DNA from: Clostridium sp.
GTDB taxonomy: Bacteria > Cyanobacteriota > Vampirovibrionia > Gastranaerophilales > Gastranaerophilaceae
Assembly: GCA_018362895.1 (NCBI GenBank)
Contig: JAHALR010000012.1
Span: 1 to 64,000 of the forward strand
Direction of reading: 5' to 3'
DNA length: 64,000 nt
In this document: piece after piece, positions 42,583 to 53,100 of the stretch
How positions within the stretch are numbered: position 1 is the first letter of the stretch
How the letters are laid out: every line of letters begins with the position of its first letter
Notes under the pieces: model-generated
Database searches by the model: none
What the model was told of the DNA's origin: nothing
The model's input: the letters and a program-made list of their open reading frames with translations, nothing else
Program-made: the position numbers and the translations under genes

Positions 42583-43347
42583 ATGGACAAAAATAATTAT
42601 ATATACGGAAGAAACAGTGTTATGGAAGCGCTTTCTTCCAGGCCTAAGAGAATTAACAAGGTGCTTATTTCAAAAAGCTCATCAAAGGATCCTAAAATTG
42701 ATGAAATTATTAAGCTTGCAAAAAAATACGGAGTTGTTTTTCAATTTGTTCCTAAAGAAAAATTTCAAGAACTCTCGAATCTTCCTCATCAGGGGGTTAT
42801 GGCTATGGTTGCTCCTGTTGAATATGTGGACTTTTATGATTTTTTGGTTGTTCAAAAAGAGAAAAAAGGATATTCAAAATTGATTATTCTTGATGGAGTT
42901 GAAGATCCTCATAACCTTGGTGCAATCATTAGGACGGCTGCTTGTGCAGGATTTGATGCTGTTATTATTCCAAGCAGGCGCAATGCACAGGTTAGTGCTA
43001 TTGTTGAAAAAACTTCAGCAGGAGCAATTAACCATATTCCTTTAATTCAGGTTAATAGCCTTTCGAATATAATAGATAAATTAAAAGATAACGACTATTG
43101 GATAATTGCAGCAGATGCACACGGGAAAGATAATTACTATGATGTTGATTATACAGATATGAATTTTGCTATAATTATGGGCGGAGAAGAGACAGGTGTT
43201 TCCAAAAACAATATGAAAAACTCTGATTTTGTTGTTAAGATACCAATGTTAAGAAATTTTAACTCTCTTAATGTTTCTAATGCTGCCTCTGCAATAATTT
43301 ATGAATCAGTACGACAGATGATTACTAAACAAAAACATAGTGTATAA
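42583..43347 (+). CDS. rlmB: 23S rRNA 2'-O-ribose methyltransferase, RlmB/TrmH type
   Basis: 254 residues from ATG 42583, 5 bases after GGGTGA; an in-frame GTG at 42574 lies inside that site. SPOUT methyltransferase: LDGVEDPHNLGAIIRTA, GGEETGVS, IPM...SLNVSNAASAIIYE. The N-terminal NYIYGRNSVMEAL is the substrate-binding part. It methylates a guanosine in 23S rRNA; the precise site is inferred. Followed by the sigma factor gene. Confidence 0.88.
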   Translation: MDKNNYIYGRNSVMEALSSRPKRINKVLISKSSSKDPKIDEIIKLAKKYGVVFQFVPKEKFQELSNLPHQGVMAMVAPVEYVDFYDFLVVQKEKKGYSKLIILDGVEDPHNLGAIIRTAACAGFDAVIIPSRRNAQVSAIVEKTSAGAINHIPLIQVNSLSNIIDKLKDNDYWIIAADAHGKDNYYDVDYTDMNFAIIMGGEETGVSKNNMKNSDFVVKIPMLRNFNSLNVSNAASAIIYESVRQMITKQKHSV

Positions 43348-43376
43348 TATTATTACCTTGAAATAACGGAGTGTAA

Positions 43377-44378
43377 ATGGCAAACAAGATTGATAAATTT
43401 ATTTCCGAAGATGCAGAAAATACCATTGATTCGGAAGTTAATATAGAAAAAATCAGTGAAGAGCCCGAAGATGAAGAGCTTATTCTTTCTGTTGAAGAAC
43501 CAAAAACTTCTGAGAATGTTTCTTCTGTAAATGCTGATGATTCTGTTAAGATTTATCTTCAGCAAATCGGAAAAATTCCGCTTTTGACTGCTGAACAGGA
43601 ATTGGAAGTTGCAAAAAAAATTAAAGAAAAAAATGATGAACAGGCAAAAGAAACTCTTGTTAATGCAAATTTGAGACTTGTTGTCAGCATTGCGAAAAAG
43701 TATATAGGAAGAGGACTTTCTTTTCTTGATTTGATTCAAGAAGGAAATATGGGGCTCATGAAAGCTGCTGAAAAATTTGATTATGCAAAAGGCTACAAGT
43801 TTTCAACTTATGCTACTTGGTGGATTCAACAGTCTATTACAAGAGCTATTGCTGACAAATCCAGAATCATAAGACTTCCTGTTCATATGATTGAAACGTT
43901 AAGTAAGATAAAAAAAGTTACGGTGGATTTGACAACGGAAACAGGGAAAATTCCTTCAAAAGAAGAAATTGCATACCGAGTCGGAATCCCTGTGAGCAAA
44001 CTTACCAGCCTTATCAAGGCAGCTCAATCAACAATCAGCATAGAAACACCTGCAACTGCGAAAGATGAATCATCAAAACTAGGTGACTTTATTGTTGATG
44101 AGTCGACTGTTTCACCTGATACAAAGGTTTCCCAGGAAAATCTTTTTGAAGATATACAAAAAATGTTGAACCAGCTTAGTCCCAAAGAACGCGATGTTTT
44201 GATTATGCGTTATGGATTGAATGATGACGGAAACAGAAAAACACTTGAAGAAATAGGCTCCAGATACGGTGTTTCAAGAGAACGTATCAGACAAATTGAA
44301 AACAGAGCAATTAGTAAGCTCAAAAAGCTGTGTAAAAATAATAATCTTACAAAAGGTTTGAAGAATTATTTTAATTAA
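43377..44378 (+). CDS. rpoD: RNA polymerase sigma-70 factor, primary type
   Basis: 333 residues. Region 1.2 (DSVKIYLQQIGKIPLLTAEQE), region 2 (NANLRLVVSIAKKYIGRG...FSTYATWWIQQSITRAIAD), region 3 and region 4 (LSPKERDVLIMRYG...GVSRERIRQIENRAISKLKK) are all intact. The acidic N-terminal ~50 residues replace region 1.1. Length fits a cyanobacterial-style SigA. It may be the housekeeping sigma, or a group 2 factor. It begins 29 bases after rlmB. Confidence 0.88.
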   Translation: MANKIDKFISEDAENTIDSEVNIEKISEEPEDEELILSVEEPKTSENVSSVNADDSVKIYLQQIGKIPLLTAEQELEVAKKIKEKNDEQAKETLVNANLRLVVSIAKKYIGRGLSFLDLIQEGNMGLMKAAEKFDYAKGYKFSTYATWWIQQSITRAIADKSRIIRLPVHMIETLSKIKKVTVDLTTETGKIPSKEEIAYRVGIPVSKLTSLIKAAQSTISIETPATAKDESSKLGDFIVDESTVSPDTKVSQENLFEDIQKMLNQLSPKERDVLIMRYGLNDDGNRKTLEEIGSRYGVSRERIRQIENRAISKLKKLCKNNNLTKGLKNYFN

Positions 44379-44402
44379 AAAACGGGCTTTAGCCCGTTTT
44401 TT
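44377..44402. terminator. Bidirectional terminator after rpoD
   Basis: AAAAAACGGGCT, TT loop, AGCCCGTTTTTT: short GC-rich stem flanked by A and T runs, overlapping the stop of the convergent 95-aa gene. Confidence 0.9.
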
Positions 44403-44688
44403 AATTTTCACAAGTCATATATCCGAGTATGCTGAAGGCAATAATCTTATCTTCATTGATGTTTAGCCATTCGTATTTAGGGCTTTCTATGTTGCAGCTG
44501 CATTCGTCGAAATGATGGCAGATTGTTGCATCTTTTAATGTTAAAATATCCTTTAGATTGTCTTTGTGGTCTTTTACTATTGTGCCATAAGCTTTGAAGC
44601 TTTGTGTAAATACAACAATGTCTTTTACGCCTCCTGACATATCAACTGCTTTGTATATCCTATTTAGAATATCTGTTCCCATAAGCAT
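44401..44688 (-). CDS. Small protein, possible LSm-like beta-barrel, unknown
   Basis: 95 residues, starting at ATG 44688 or 44682 after GGGAAAGG. The segment FKAYGTIVKDHKDNLKDILT followed by LKDATI resembles an LSm/SH3-like barrel, with a Cys-rich stretch (CHHFDECSCN). No known family is certain. It is transcribed away from rpoB and convergent with rpoD. Confidence 0.6.
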   Translation of the reverse strand: MLMGTDILNRIYKAVDMSGGVKDIVVFTQSFKAYGTIVKDHKDNLKDILTLKDATICHHFDECSCNIESPKYEWLNINEDKIIAFSILGYMTCEN

Positions 44689-44786
44689 CCTTTCCCTTAG
44701 CTATTTTTAAGTTGTATAAAAATTATTTACATTAAAGGAAACTTTTTCATTGCCCTTATGTCTATAATTTTAAACAGCGAGACCAC

Positions 44787-44816
44787 TTGACAGTTTTTTT
44801 CAGTCGTAATAAGTAT
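44787..44816 (+). promoter_or_regulatory. rpoB promoter candidate, upstream
   Basis: TTGACA (44787-44792), 17-base spacer and TAAGTA (44810-44815). Perfect -35. It would give a transcript leader of about 240 bases before rpoB. Confidence 0.5.
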
Positions 44817-44893
44817 TTGAGTTAAAATGTAACAATTTTGTGTACGTTTGTTACAAATTATTTCATCTAAAACTGAAAAAACCGTTATTTTTC

Positions 44894-44921
44894 TTGACGG
44901 GCATGTTTTAGCGAATAAGAT
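44894..44921 (+). promoter_or_regulatory. rpoB promoter candidate, downstream
   Basis: TTGACG (44894-44899), a 16-base spacer and TAAGAT (44916-44921). A second start for rpoB transcription, about 140 bases before the ATG. Confidence 0.4.
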
Positions 44922-44974
44922 TATAGAATGGTTAGATATGAGTAAAAATGTATTGTAATTACAAAATCTTATAA

Positions 44975-45000
44975 ACAGAAGCGGCGGGGAGCTGCTCTGT
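44975..45000 (+). promoter_or_regulatory. GC-rich hairpin in the rpoB leader
   Basis: ACAG-A-AGCGGC, loop GGGGA, GCTGCT-CTGT: a 10-bp stem with one bulged A in otherwise AT-rich leader DNA, 68 bases before the rpoB start. No T run follows, so it is not a plain terminator. Possibly a site for leader-level control. No rplJ/rplL genes lie upstream of rpoB here. Confidence 0.45.
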
Positions 45001-45068
45001 GCCCGAAAATTTTAATAACAACAGTTTACAAAAATAATGTAGTACGCCACATTTAGCGAGGTAAATAA

Positions 45069-48000
45069 ATGTCGACAACAAATCAAGCAACCAGAGTAAC
45101 ACCAATGGGTATCCCTAATACCAGATTGGATGATTTACCTGATCTTATTGAAGTTCAAAAGAATTCTTTTGAATGGTTTCTTAAAGAAGGATTGAAGGAA
45201 GAATTGCTTTCATTCTCTCCTATTAAAGACTATACAGGTCGTTTGGAATTACACTTCCTTCCTAACTATACTTTTGATAATCCAAAGTATACAATTGAAG
45301 AAGCACGTATCCACGATGCTACTTATGCAAAACAACTCCGTGTAATGGTTAGATTGGTTAACCGTGACACAGGTGAAATAAAAGAACAGGAAGTTTACAT
45401 CGGTGATATCCCGACAATGACTGACAAGGGTACATTCATTGTTAACGGTGCCGAACGTGTTATTGTTTCACAAATCGTTCGTTCACCAGGCGTGTATTTC
45501 AAGCGTGAAATTTCTCCGACAGGTAAACGTTTGTATAATGCAACTCTTATTCCAAACAGAGGTGCTTGGTTAAAAATAGAAACAGATGCCAATGACAACA
45601 TTTATGTAAAAATCGATAAAAACAGAAAAATCCTGGCTACAACGTTGTTGAAAGCTCTGGGTATTACTGTTTCTGAAATGGAAACTTTGTTTACTCATGC
45701 AGAGTTTTTGAAAAAGACTCTGGACAAAGATACAACAGAAACAACAGATGATGCTTTAATTGAAATTTATAAAAAACTTAGACCCGGCGATCCTGCTTCA
45801 GCAGCAGGCGGACGATCTATCCTCGAAGCTCGTTTCTTTGATGAAAAGAAATACGATATCGGTCGTGTAGGTCGTTATAAATTAAATAAAAAACTCGGCT
45901 TGAACCTGCCGGAAACTCAAAGAACAATCACTGTTCAGGATTTGGTAGCTTCAATCGAATATTTAATCAACTTAACTTATGATGAAGGTTCGGTAGACGA
46001 TATTGACCACCTCGGAAACAGAAGAATCCGTTCAGTCGGTGAATTGCTGCAAAACCAATTCAGAGTCGGTCTTTCAAGAATTGAAAGAATCGTTAAAGAA
46101 AGAATGACTCTTCAAGATTCTGATACATTAACACCGTTGAATCTTTTGAACACTAAACCTTTAGTTGCTTCATTGAAAGAGTTCTTCGGTTCTTCTCAGT
46201 TATCACAGTTCATGGACCAGATTAACCCGTTGGCAGAGTTAACTCACAAAAGACGTATCTCTGCTCTTGGACCTGGTGGTCTTGTTAGAGAAAGAGCGGG
46301 TTTTGCTGTTCGTGATATCCACCCTTCACACTACGGACGTATTTGTCCGGTTGAAACTCCTGAAGGTCCGAACGCAGGTCTTATCGGTTCTTTGGCTACT
46401 CACGCTAAAGTTAATGACTATGGATTTATCGAGTCTCCGTTCTTTGCTGTTAAAGACGGCGTTGTTACAGACGAAGTCCACTACCTCACAGCGGATGAAG
46501 AAGACAACCTTCGTATTGCTCCTGCCGATCTTGAATTGAATGAAGACAGAAGCATTAAATATCCTTATGTGCCTTGCCGTTACAGATCTGAATTTACAAT
46601 GTCTGAAGCAAACAGGGTTGACTTTATCGGTGTATCTCCGATTCAGATTTTCTCTGTTGCTACATCGTTAATTCCGTTCATTGAACACGATGATGCAAAC
46701 CGTGCATTAATGGGCTCTAACATGCAGCGTCAATCAGTACCTCTTCTTATCACAGACCGTCCGGTTGTTGGTACAGGTCTTGAAAAGAGAGCAGCAAAAG
46801 ACTCGGGTATGGTTGCTGTTGCACCTTGTGACGGTACAGTAGAAAAAGTAGTCGGTGAAGAAATTTATATCAGAGATAAAGAAAATAAGCTTCACAGAAT
46901 ACAATTAATGAAATATGTTAGAAGCAACCAGGACACTTGTATTAACCAGAAACCTATCGTAAGAGACGGTGACGAAGTTAAAGCCGGTGATGTAATTGCA
47001 GACGGTGCTTCTACACACTGCGGTGAACTTTCACTCGGTAAGAACGTACTTCTGGCTTATATGCCTTGGGAAGGTTATAACTACGAGGATGCTATTCTTC
47101 TTTCAGAAAGATGCGTTCACGATGACATCTTCACTTCAGTCCACATTGAAAAATTAGAAATAGACGCTCGTCAAACTAAACTCGGACCGGAAGAAATAAC
47201 AAGAGAAGTTCCGAATGTTTCTGAAGAATCTTTGCGCCACCTCGATGAAAGAGGTATCGTAAGAATCGGTGCAAGAGTTTACGCTGACGATATTTTGGTT
47301 GGTAAAGTTACACCGAAAGGTGAATCTGAACACCCGCCTGAAGAAAAACTGTTAAGAGCCATCTTTGCTGAAAAAGCAAGAGATGTAAAAGATAATTCCT
47401 TGAGAGTTCCTCACGGTGAAGGCGGCCGCGTAGTCGACGTTAAAGTATTTGACCGTGAAAAAGGTGATGAATTGCCTCCTGGAGCTAACACAGTTATCAG
47501 AGTTTACATTGCTCAAAAACGTAAGGTATCTGTTGGTGATAAACTTTCAGGTCGTCACGGAAACAAAGGTATTGTTTCAAGAATTCTTCCAAAAGAAGAT
47601 ATGCCTTTCTTGCCTGACGGAACTCCTGTCGATGTAGTTTTGAATCCGCTTGGTGTACCTTCACGTATGAACGTGGGTCAAACTTATGAAAACTTGCTCG
47701 GTATGGCAGCATATTTGAATAAGGAATACTACGAAGCCCCATCATTTGATGAAATGTACGGCGATGGTATGTCAGAAAAAGTTACCAAAGAAGAACTGCT
47801 CAAAGGTATCAAGAAAATGGGTGTTGACTGGGTTGGTGAAGACGGTAAGGTCAGACTTATCGACGGAAGAACCGGTGAGCCGTTTGATAGACCTGTTGCA
47901 GTTGGTTTGACTTATGTATTGAAACTTGTTCACCTTGTAGATGACAAAATCCACGCAAGAAGCACAGGTCCATACTCACTCGTTACACAACAACCGTTAG

Positions 48001-48383
48001 GCGGTAAAGCTCAATTCGGCGGTCAAAGATTCGGTGAGATGGAGGTTTGGGCGTTAGAAGCTTACGGTGCTGCTTATACTCTTCAAGAAATGTTAACAAT
48101 CAAATCAGATGATGTTAACGGACGTTCAAGAGCATACGAAGCAATCGTTAAAGGCGACAACATCCCAAGACCTGGTATACCTGAATCGTTCAAAGTACTC
48201 GTAAGAGAACTTCAGTCTATCGGTTTGGATATCACTGTTGCTAAAAAAGGCGGTGAAGAAGTTGACTTAATGTCTGATACTGATGATTTGAGAAAATCAG
48301 CAGCTAAGAGAACACTTTCTGATATTGATTCGGAACTGTTAAATATTAACTTCTTTGAAACGCCTACCACATTTAAAGAATAA
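45069..48383 (+). CDS. rpoB: RNA polymerase subunit beta
   Basis: 1104 residues, slightly shorter than the E. coli subunit, as in cyanobacteria. Landmarks: the rifampicin region SSQLSQFMDQINPLAELTHKRRISALGPGG, GLIGSLATHAKVNDYGF, NVLLAYMPWEGYNYEDAI, the switch region SVGDKLSGRHGNKGIVSRILP, and GGKAQFGGQRFGEMEVWALEAYGAA. Catalytic subunit with the rpoC products. rpoC1 follows after 19 bases. Confidence 0.97.
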   Translation: MSTTNQATRVTPMGIPNTRLDDLPDLIEVQKNSFEWFLKEGLKEELLSFSPIKDYTGRLELHFLPNYTFDNPKYTIEEARIHDATYAKQLRVMVRLVNRDTGEIKEQEVYIGDIPTMTDKGTFIVNGAERVIVSQIVRSPGVYFKREISPTGKRLYNATLIPNRGAWLKIETDANDNIYVKIDKNRKILATTLLKALGITVSEMETLFTHAEFLKKTLDKDTTETTDDALIEIYKKLRPGDPASAAGGRSILEARFFDEKKYDIGRVGRYKLNKKLGLNLPETQRTITVQDLVASIEYLINLTYDEGSVDDIDHLGNRRIRSVGELLQNQFRVGLSRIERIVKERMTLQDSDTLTPLNLLNTKPLVASLKEFFGSSQLSQFMDQINPLAELTHKRRISALGPGGLVRERAGFAVRDIHPSHYGRICPVETPEGPNAGLIGSLATHAKVNDYGFIESPFFAVKDGVVTDEVHYLTADEEDNLRIAPADLELNEDRSIKYPYVPCRYRSEFTMSEANRVDFIGVSPIQIFSVATSLIPFIEHDDANRALMGSNMQRQSVPLLITDRPVVGTGLEKRAAKDSGMVAVAPCDGTVEKVVGEEIYIRDKENKLHRIQLMKYVRSNQDTCINQKPIVRDGDEVKAGDVIADGASTHCGELSLGKNVLLAYMPWEGYNYEDAILLSERCVHDDIFTSVHIEKLEIDARQTKLGPEEITREVPNVSEESLRHLDERGIVRIGARVYADDILVGKVTPKGESEHPPEEKLLRAIFAEKARDVKDNSLRVPHGEGGRVVDVKVFDREKGDELPPGANTVIRVYIAQKRKVSVGDKLSGRHGNKGIVSRILPKEDMPFLPDGTPVDVVLNPLGVPSRMNVGQTYENLLGMAAYLNKEYYEAPSFDEMYGDGMSEKVTKEELLKGIKKMGVDWVGEDGKVRLIDGRTGEPFDRPVAVGLTYVLKLVHLVDDKIHARSTGPYSLVTQQPLGGKAQFGGQRFGEMEVWALEAYGAAYTLQEMLTIKSDDVNGRSRAYEAIVKGDNIPRPGIPESFKVLVRELQSIGLDITVAKKGGEEVDLMSDTDDLRKSAAKRTLSDIDSELLNINFFETPTTFKE

Positions 48384-48402
48384 CTAATAAGGAGATAATA
48401 AA

Positions 48403-50072
48403 TTGTCTACAAGTATAGATTATTTTGACTATATACGAATCAGTATCGCTTCTCCGGAGCGTATACTGCTTTGAAACCTGAGAGAGACGGTTTGTTCTGC
48501 GAAAGAATTTTTGGACCTACAAAGGACTGGGAATGCTATTGCGGTAAATATAAAAGGGTAAGACATAAAGGTATCATCTGCGAACGTTGCGGCGTTGAAG
48601 TTACCGATTCTAAAGTAAGAAGACACAGAATGGGACATATAAAACTTGCTGCTCCCGTTTCTCATATCTGGTTCTTGAAAGGTATTCCTTCTTATTTAGG
48701 TTTACTTTTGGATATGTCTTTAAAAGATCTTGAACAGGTTATTTATTTCAACAACTATGTTGTAATTGATCCTGCTGATTCAGGCTTCAAAAAATATCAA
48801 CTGCTTTCAGAAGAGGAATATGAAGACTTTATCATTGAAAACGAAGAATCTGCTTTAAAAGTAGGTATCGGAGCTGAAGCTATTAAAGAACTTCTCGGTG
48901 AAATCAACATGACAGAACTTGTTGAAGAAATCAGAGGTGAGCTGGCTCAGGCTGGCGGTTCTGTTCAAAAAAGAGCAAAATTGATTAAAAGACTAAGACT
49001 TATTGAATCTTTGATTGCATCTAATACAGAACCTACTTGGATGATTATGGATGTTCTTCCTGTTACTCCTCCTGATTTGAGACCAATGGTTCAGTTGGAT
49101 GGCGGACGTTTCGCTACATCAGATTTGAACGACCTTTACAGACGTGTTATCAACAGAAACAACCGTTTGTTGAGATTGCTTGAGATGGGTGCTCCGGAAA
49201 TCATCGTAAGGAACGAAAAACGTATGCTTCAAGAAGCTGTTGATGCTCTTATCGATAACGGCAGAAGAGGCAGAACTGTTGTTGGTCCTAACAACAGACC
49301 GTTAAAATCATTATCTAATATTATCGAAGGTAAACAGGGTCGTTTCAGACAAAACCTTTTGGGTAAACGTGTTGACTACTCAGGACGTTCTGTTATCGTA
49401 GTAGGTCCGAGCCTTGAGTTGAATCAGTGCGGATTGCCGAAAGAAATGGCTATCGAACTGTTCAAACCCTTCGTTGTTAATAAATTAATCGAACGTGGTT
49501 TGGTTCAAAACATCAAATCAGCTAAAAAGAAAATTGAACGTTCTGAACCCGTAGTTTGGGATATCTTGGAAGAAGTAATTGATGGACACCCGGTTATGCT
49601 TAACCGTGCTCCTACTCTTCACAGACTGGGTATTCAGGCATTTGAACCTAAATTGGTTGAAGGAAGAGCTATCCAGCTTCACCCGCTCGTTTGTACGGCA
49701 TTCAACGCCGACTTTGATGGTGACCAAATGGCTGTTCACGTTCCTCTTTCAATTGAGGCTCAAACAGAAGCAAGAATGTTAATGCTTGCTACAAACAACA
49801 TTCTCGCTCCTGCAACAGGTAAACCTATTATTACTCCTACACAGGATATGGTATTGGGTATGTATTACCTGACTATCTTGAAAAATCATGATGGAGATGA
49901 TGAAGTTAAAGGCTATTTTTATAGCTTTGACGATGCTATTTCTGCACTTGAGGCTAAGATTATTGATCTTCATGACAAAATTATTGTCAGAGATGAAAAA
50001 GGCGAAAGAATCGAAACAACAGTCGGCAGAATCATCTTTAATGAAACTGTAAGAAACTCATTATCTTCATAG
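48403..50072 (+). CDS. rpoC1: RNA polymerase subunit gamma (RpoC1), frame broken near its start
   Basis: The intended start is TTG 48403, 8 bases after AAGGAGA, giving LSTSIDYFDYIRISIASPER, the normal RpoC1 beginning. That frame hits TGA at 48472-48474. The rest of the protein continues in another frame, from YTALKPERDGLFCERIFGP (TTG 48471) to TAG/TGA-free end at 50072, with the zinc Cys (CYCGKYKRVRHKGIICERC) and the catalytic NADFDGDQMA motif. About 15 codons (RSWSYGE...PETIN in other bacteria) are missing at the junction. As written, 533 residues are made from TTG 48471. The gene ends as cyanobacterial rpoC1 does, splitting beta-prime in two. Confidence 0.85.
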
Positions 50073-50128
50073 TGAGCCCACACCTTTAAGGGACACTAGA
50101 TTACAAACTAGAGGGAAGAAAAGAAAAA

Positions 50129-53100
50129 ATGGATACATTAATTCAAAAACATAATAAAAAAACAATGGAGTTCATAAACCAGATTGTGAACAAAAAAGCA
50201 TTGAATAACCTTCTCGCTCAAGTCTATCTTGAGTACGGCGGATCAAAAGCGGCTAATCTTGCCAACAATTTGAAAAACCTCGGTTATAAATATGCAACAA
50301 AATCAGGTACAACTATTTCTATTAGCGACTTGAGTGTACCTCCTGTAAAAAAACAACTTCTTGCAGAAGCAGAAGCTGAAATTGAAAAATCAACAAATCG
50401 TTACTTAAAAGGTGAAATTACCGAAGTAGAAAGATATACAAAGGTTATTGACACCTGGTCTGAAACAACTGCTAAATTAACAGAACAGGTAGTTGAAAAC
50501 TTTGACAGATTGAACCCGGTATATATGATGGCATTCTCAGGAGCCAGAGGTAACCTTTCACAGGTATCACAGCTGGTTGGTATGCGTGGTTTGATGGCTG
50601 ACGCACAAGGCCAAATCATCGACTTGCCGATTAAATCAAACTTTAAAGAAGGCCTTTCAGTAACTGAATACATCATTTCTTCATATGGTGCACGTAAAGG
50701 TCTTGTAGATACAGCGTTGAAAACAGCTGACTCTGGTTATTTGACAAGACGTCTGGTTGACGTTGCTCAAGATGTAATTATCAGAGAAGATGACTGTCAT
50801 ACAACAAAATTCATAACAATGACAGATATCAAAGACGGTGAAAAAGTAGTTGCTCCTTTAAAAGAAAGACTTTTAGGCAGAACAATTGCTGAAGATATCA
50901 AAGATGCTGAAGGTAATGTTGTTGTTACATCAGGAACAACAATGGACAGAGAGGATATCAAGAAAATTGAAGGAATTGACCTTCATTCTTTGAAGGTTCG
51001 TTCAGCATTAACATGTGCACTTGAGTATGGTGTTTGCCGTAAGTGCTATGGTTGGGCAATGACTACACAAAAAATGGTTGATGTAGGTGAAGCAATCGGT
51101 ATTATTGCTGCTCAGTCAATCGGGGAACCCGGTACACAGCTGACAATGAGAACATTCCACACAGGCGGTGTATTTAAAGGTTCAGGTGCTATGAAGCACA
51201 TTGATGCAGATATTGATGGTGAAATTATTTCTAAATTAAAAACAAAAGAAATGAGAACACGTCACGGTGATATTGTTCAGGTTAACATACAAGAAGGTGA
51301 CCTTGAATTAAAAGGCGCTAAAATGACAAGAAAATATCACATTCCGACTGGTGCCAAAATGTTTGTTGTAAATGGCATGTCTGTTAAAAAAGGTGATCAA
51401 ATTGCAGAATTCGAACCTGCTTCTTCAGGTGATGGAAGCCGTTTGACAGAAAAAGCAACAAAGGATATTAACTCTGATTTGTCAGGTGAAGTATTATTTG
51501 AAGATTTTGTTGCAGATGAAAAGAAAGATAGACAGGGCAACGTTTCAAGAACTGCTAACAAAAACGGTATTGTATGGGTATTAGGCGGTGACGTTTACAA
51601 CCTTCCGGGCGGTTCAAAAATCCTTGTTAAAGACGGTCAAAAAATTAAAACAGGTGAGAAACTTGCGGAAACACATATTTCATCAGAACACGGCGGTGAA
51701 GTTAGAGTTGGTGAAAACCTCGTTGTTGAAGAAGTTAAATTTGAAGGTAAAAAAATCAAGAAAATTGTTCAAGGTAAAGAACTGACAATTGTTATTGCTT
51801 CTATTGCTCCTTCTAATGCAACTTTTGAAACTACTAAGAAGGAACAATTCTGGACAGTAGATTCGACAGGTGAAAAATACATTGTTAAATCTCCTGCTGA
51901 CACCTCTGTTGAAAATGGAATGATTATTGCAGAGTTGATTGATGATGAATATTCTGTTCAATCTTCTGGTGAAATCAGATATATGGGTATAGAAGTAGAT
52001 GAAAACCAAATCATTACAAAACCCGGATCAGTTGTATTCATCCCTGAAGAAGTTCATCAAATCAGCAAAGATGTAACTTTGAAAATGGTTGAAAATAATA
52101 CATTTGTTACAGCAGGTACAGAAGTTGTTAAAGACCTTTATACTCATATAGATGGTATCGTTGAAATTAAAGAATTCAATGATATTATCCACGAAGTTGT
52201 TGTAAGACCTGGAGAAATTTATACTCTGGATAACATCGGCGATTTGAAAGTTGAAGAGGGTGAAGTTGTTGAAGCAGGTACGGTAATTGCCGGAAAAATT
52301 AAAGCTAAGCAAACTTCAATCGTAACAATCCTTGAGTCTGAAGATGAGAATTTAGAAATTGATGATCTTGATGAAGAAATTGATGTAACTTCTCTAGATG
52401 AAGATTCAATTACTAATAAGCCTATTCAAATTCTTGTAAGACCTGTACAACAATTTGATATACAGCCAAAATCTGTAAGTATTGAGTTTGAAAGTACAGA
52501 TGAAGCTATCAGCATTGTTCCTGTAACTCAACTTCAATACAAAGATGGTGCAAGAGTCAGAAACCTTGACGGTGCTACTTTGACAAGAACGAGTTTGGTT
52601 CTTCAAATGCAGGGTTATTTGAGCCACTTAAAAGGTATGGTTGAGATGACGAAAGATGATGCATTAAAGGTTGTTGTACTTGAAACTTTAATCGTTAGAC
52701 GTGAAGTTGAAGGTACAAATAAAGCTTCATTACAAACAGAACTTCTTGTTGAAGACGGTCAGGTTATTGCTCCTAAAGAACCTGTTGCTAAAACACAGGT
52801 ACTTGCTATAAATGACGGTGTTGCTGTAAATAAATCAGATAAGGAAGACTTGAGAAGATTGCTTCTTATTTCTGATAATGTTGAACAAACAGTAAAACTT
52901 AAGACAAAACCTGTTGTTAAAGAAGGCGATTTTGTAAGACGTGACGGTGTTATTTCAGAAAGCGGAGAGACTGCTCCTATTTCGGGAAGAATCGTTTCTG
53001 TAAATAAAGATTCTGTTGTAATAAGAATCGGTCGTCCTTACTTAATCAGCCCAGGTACTATGTTGCAGGTTGATTCAGGTTCACTCGTATTACGTGGTGA

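Noticed and set aside
48466..48474. Programmed -1 frameshift in rpoC1
   Set aside because: No slippery heptamer or downstream structure is seen, and a frameshift would still leave ~15 conserved residues missing. Deletion or assembly error is simpler.
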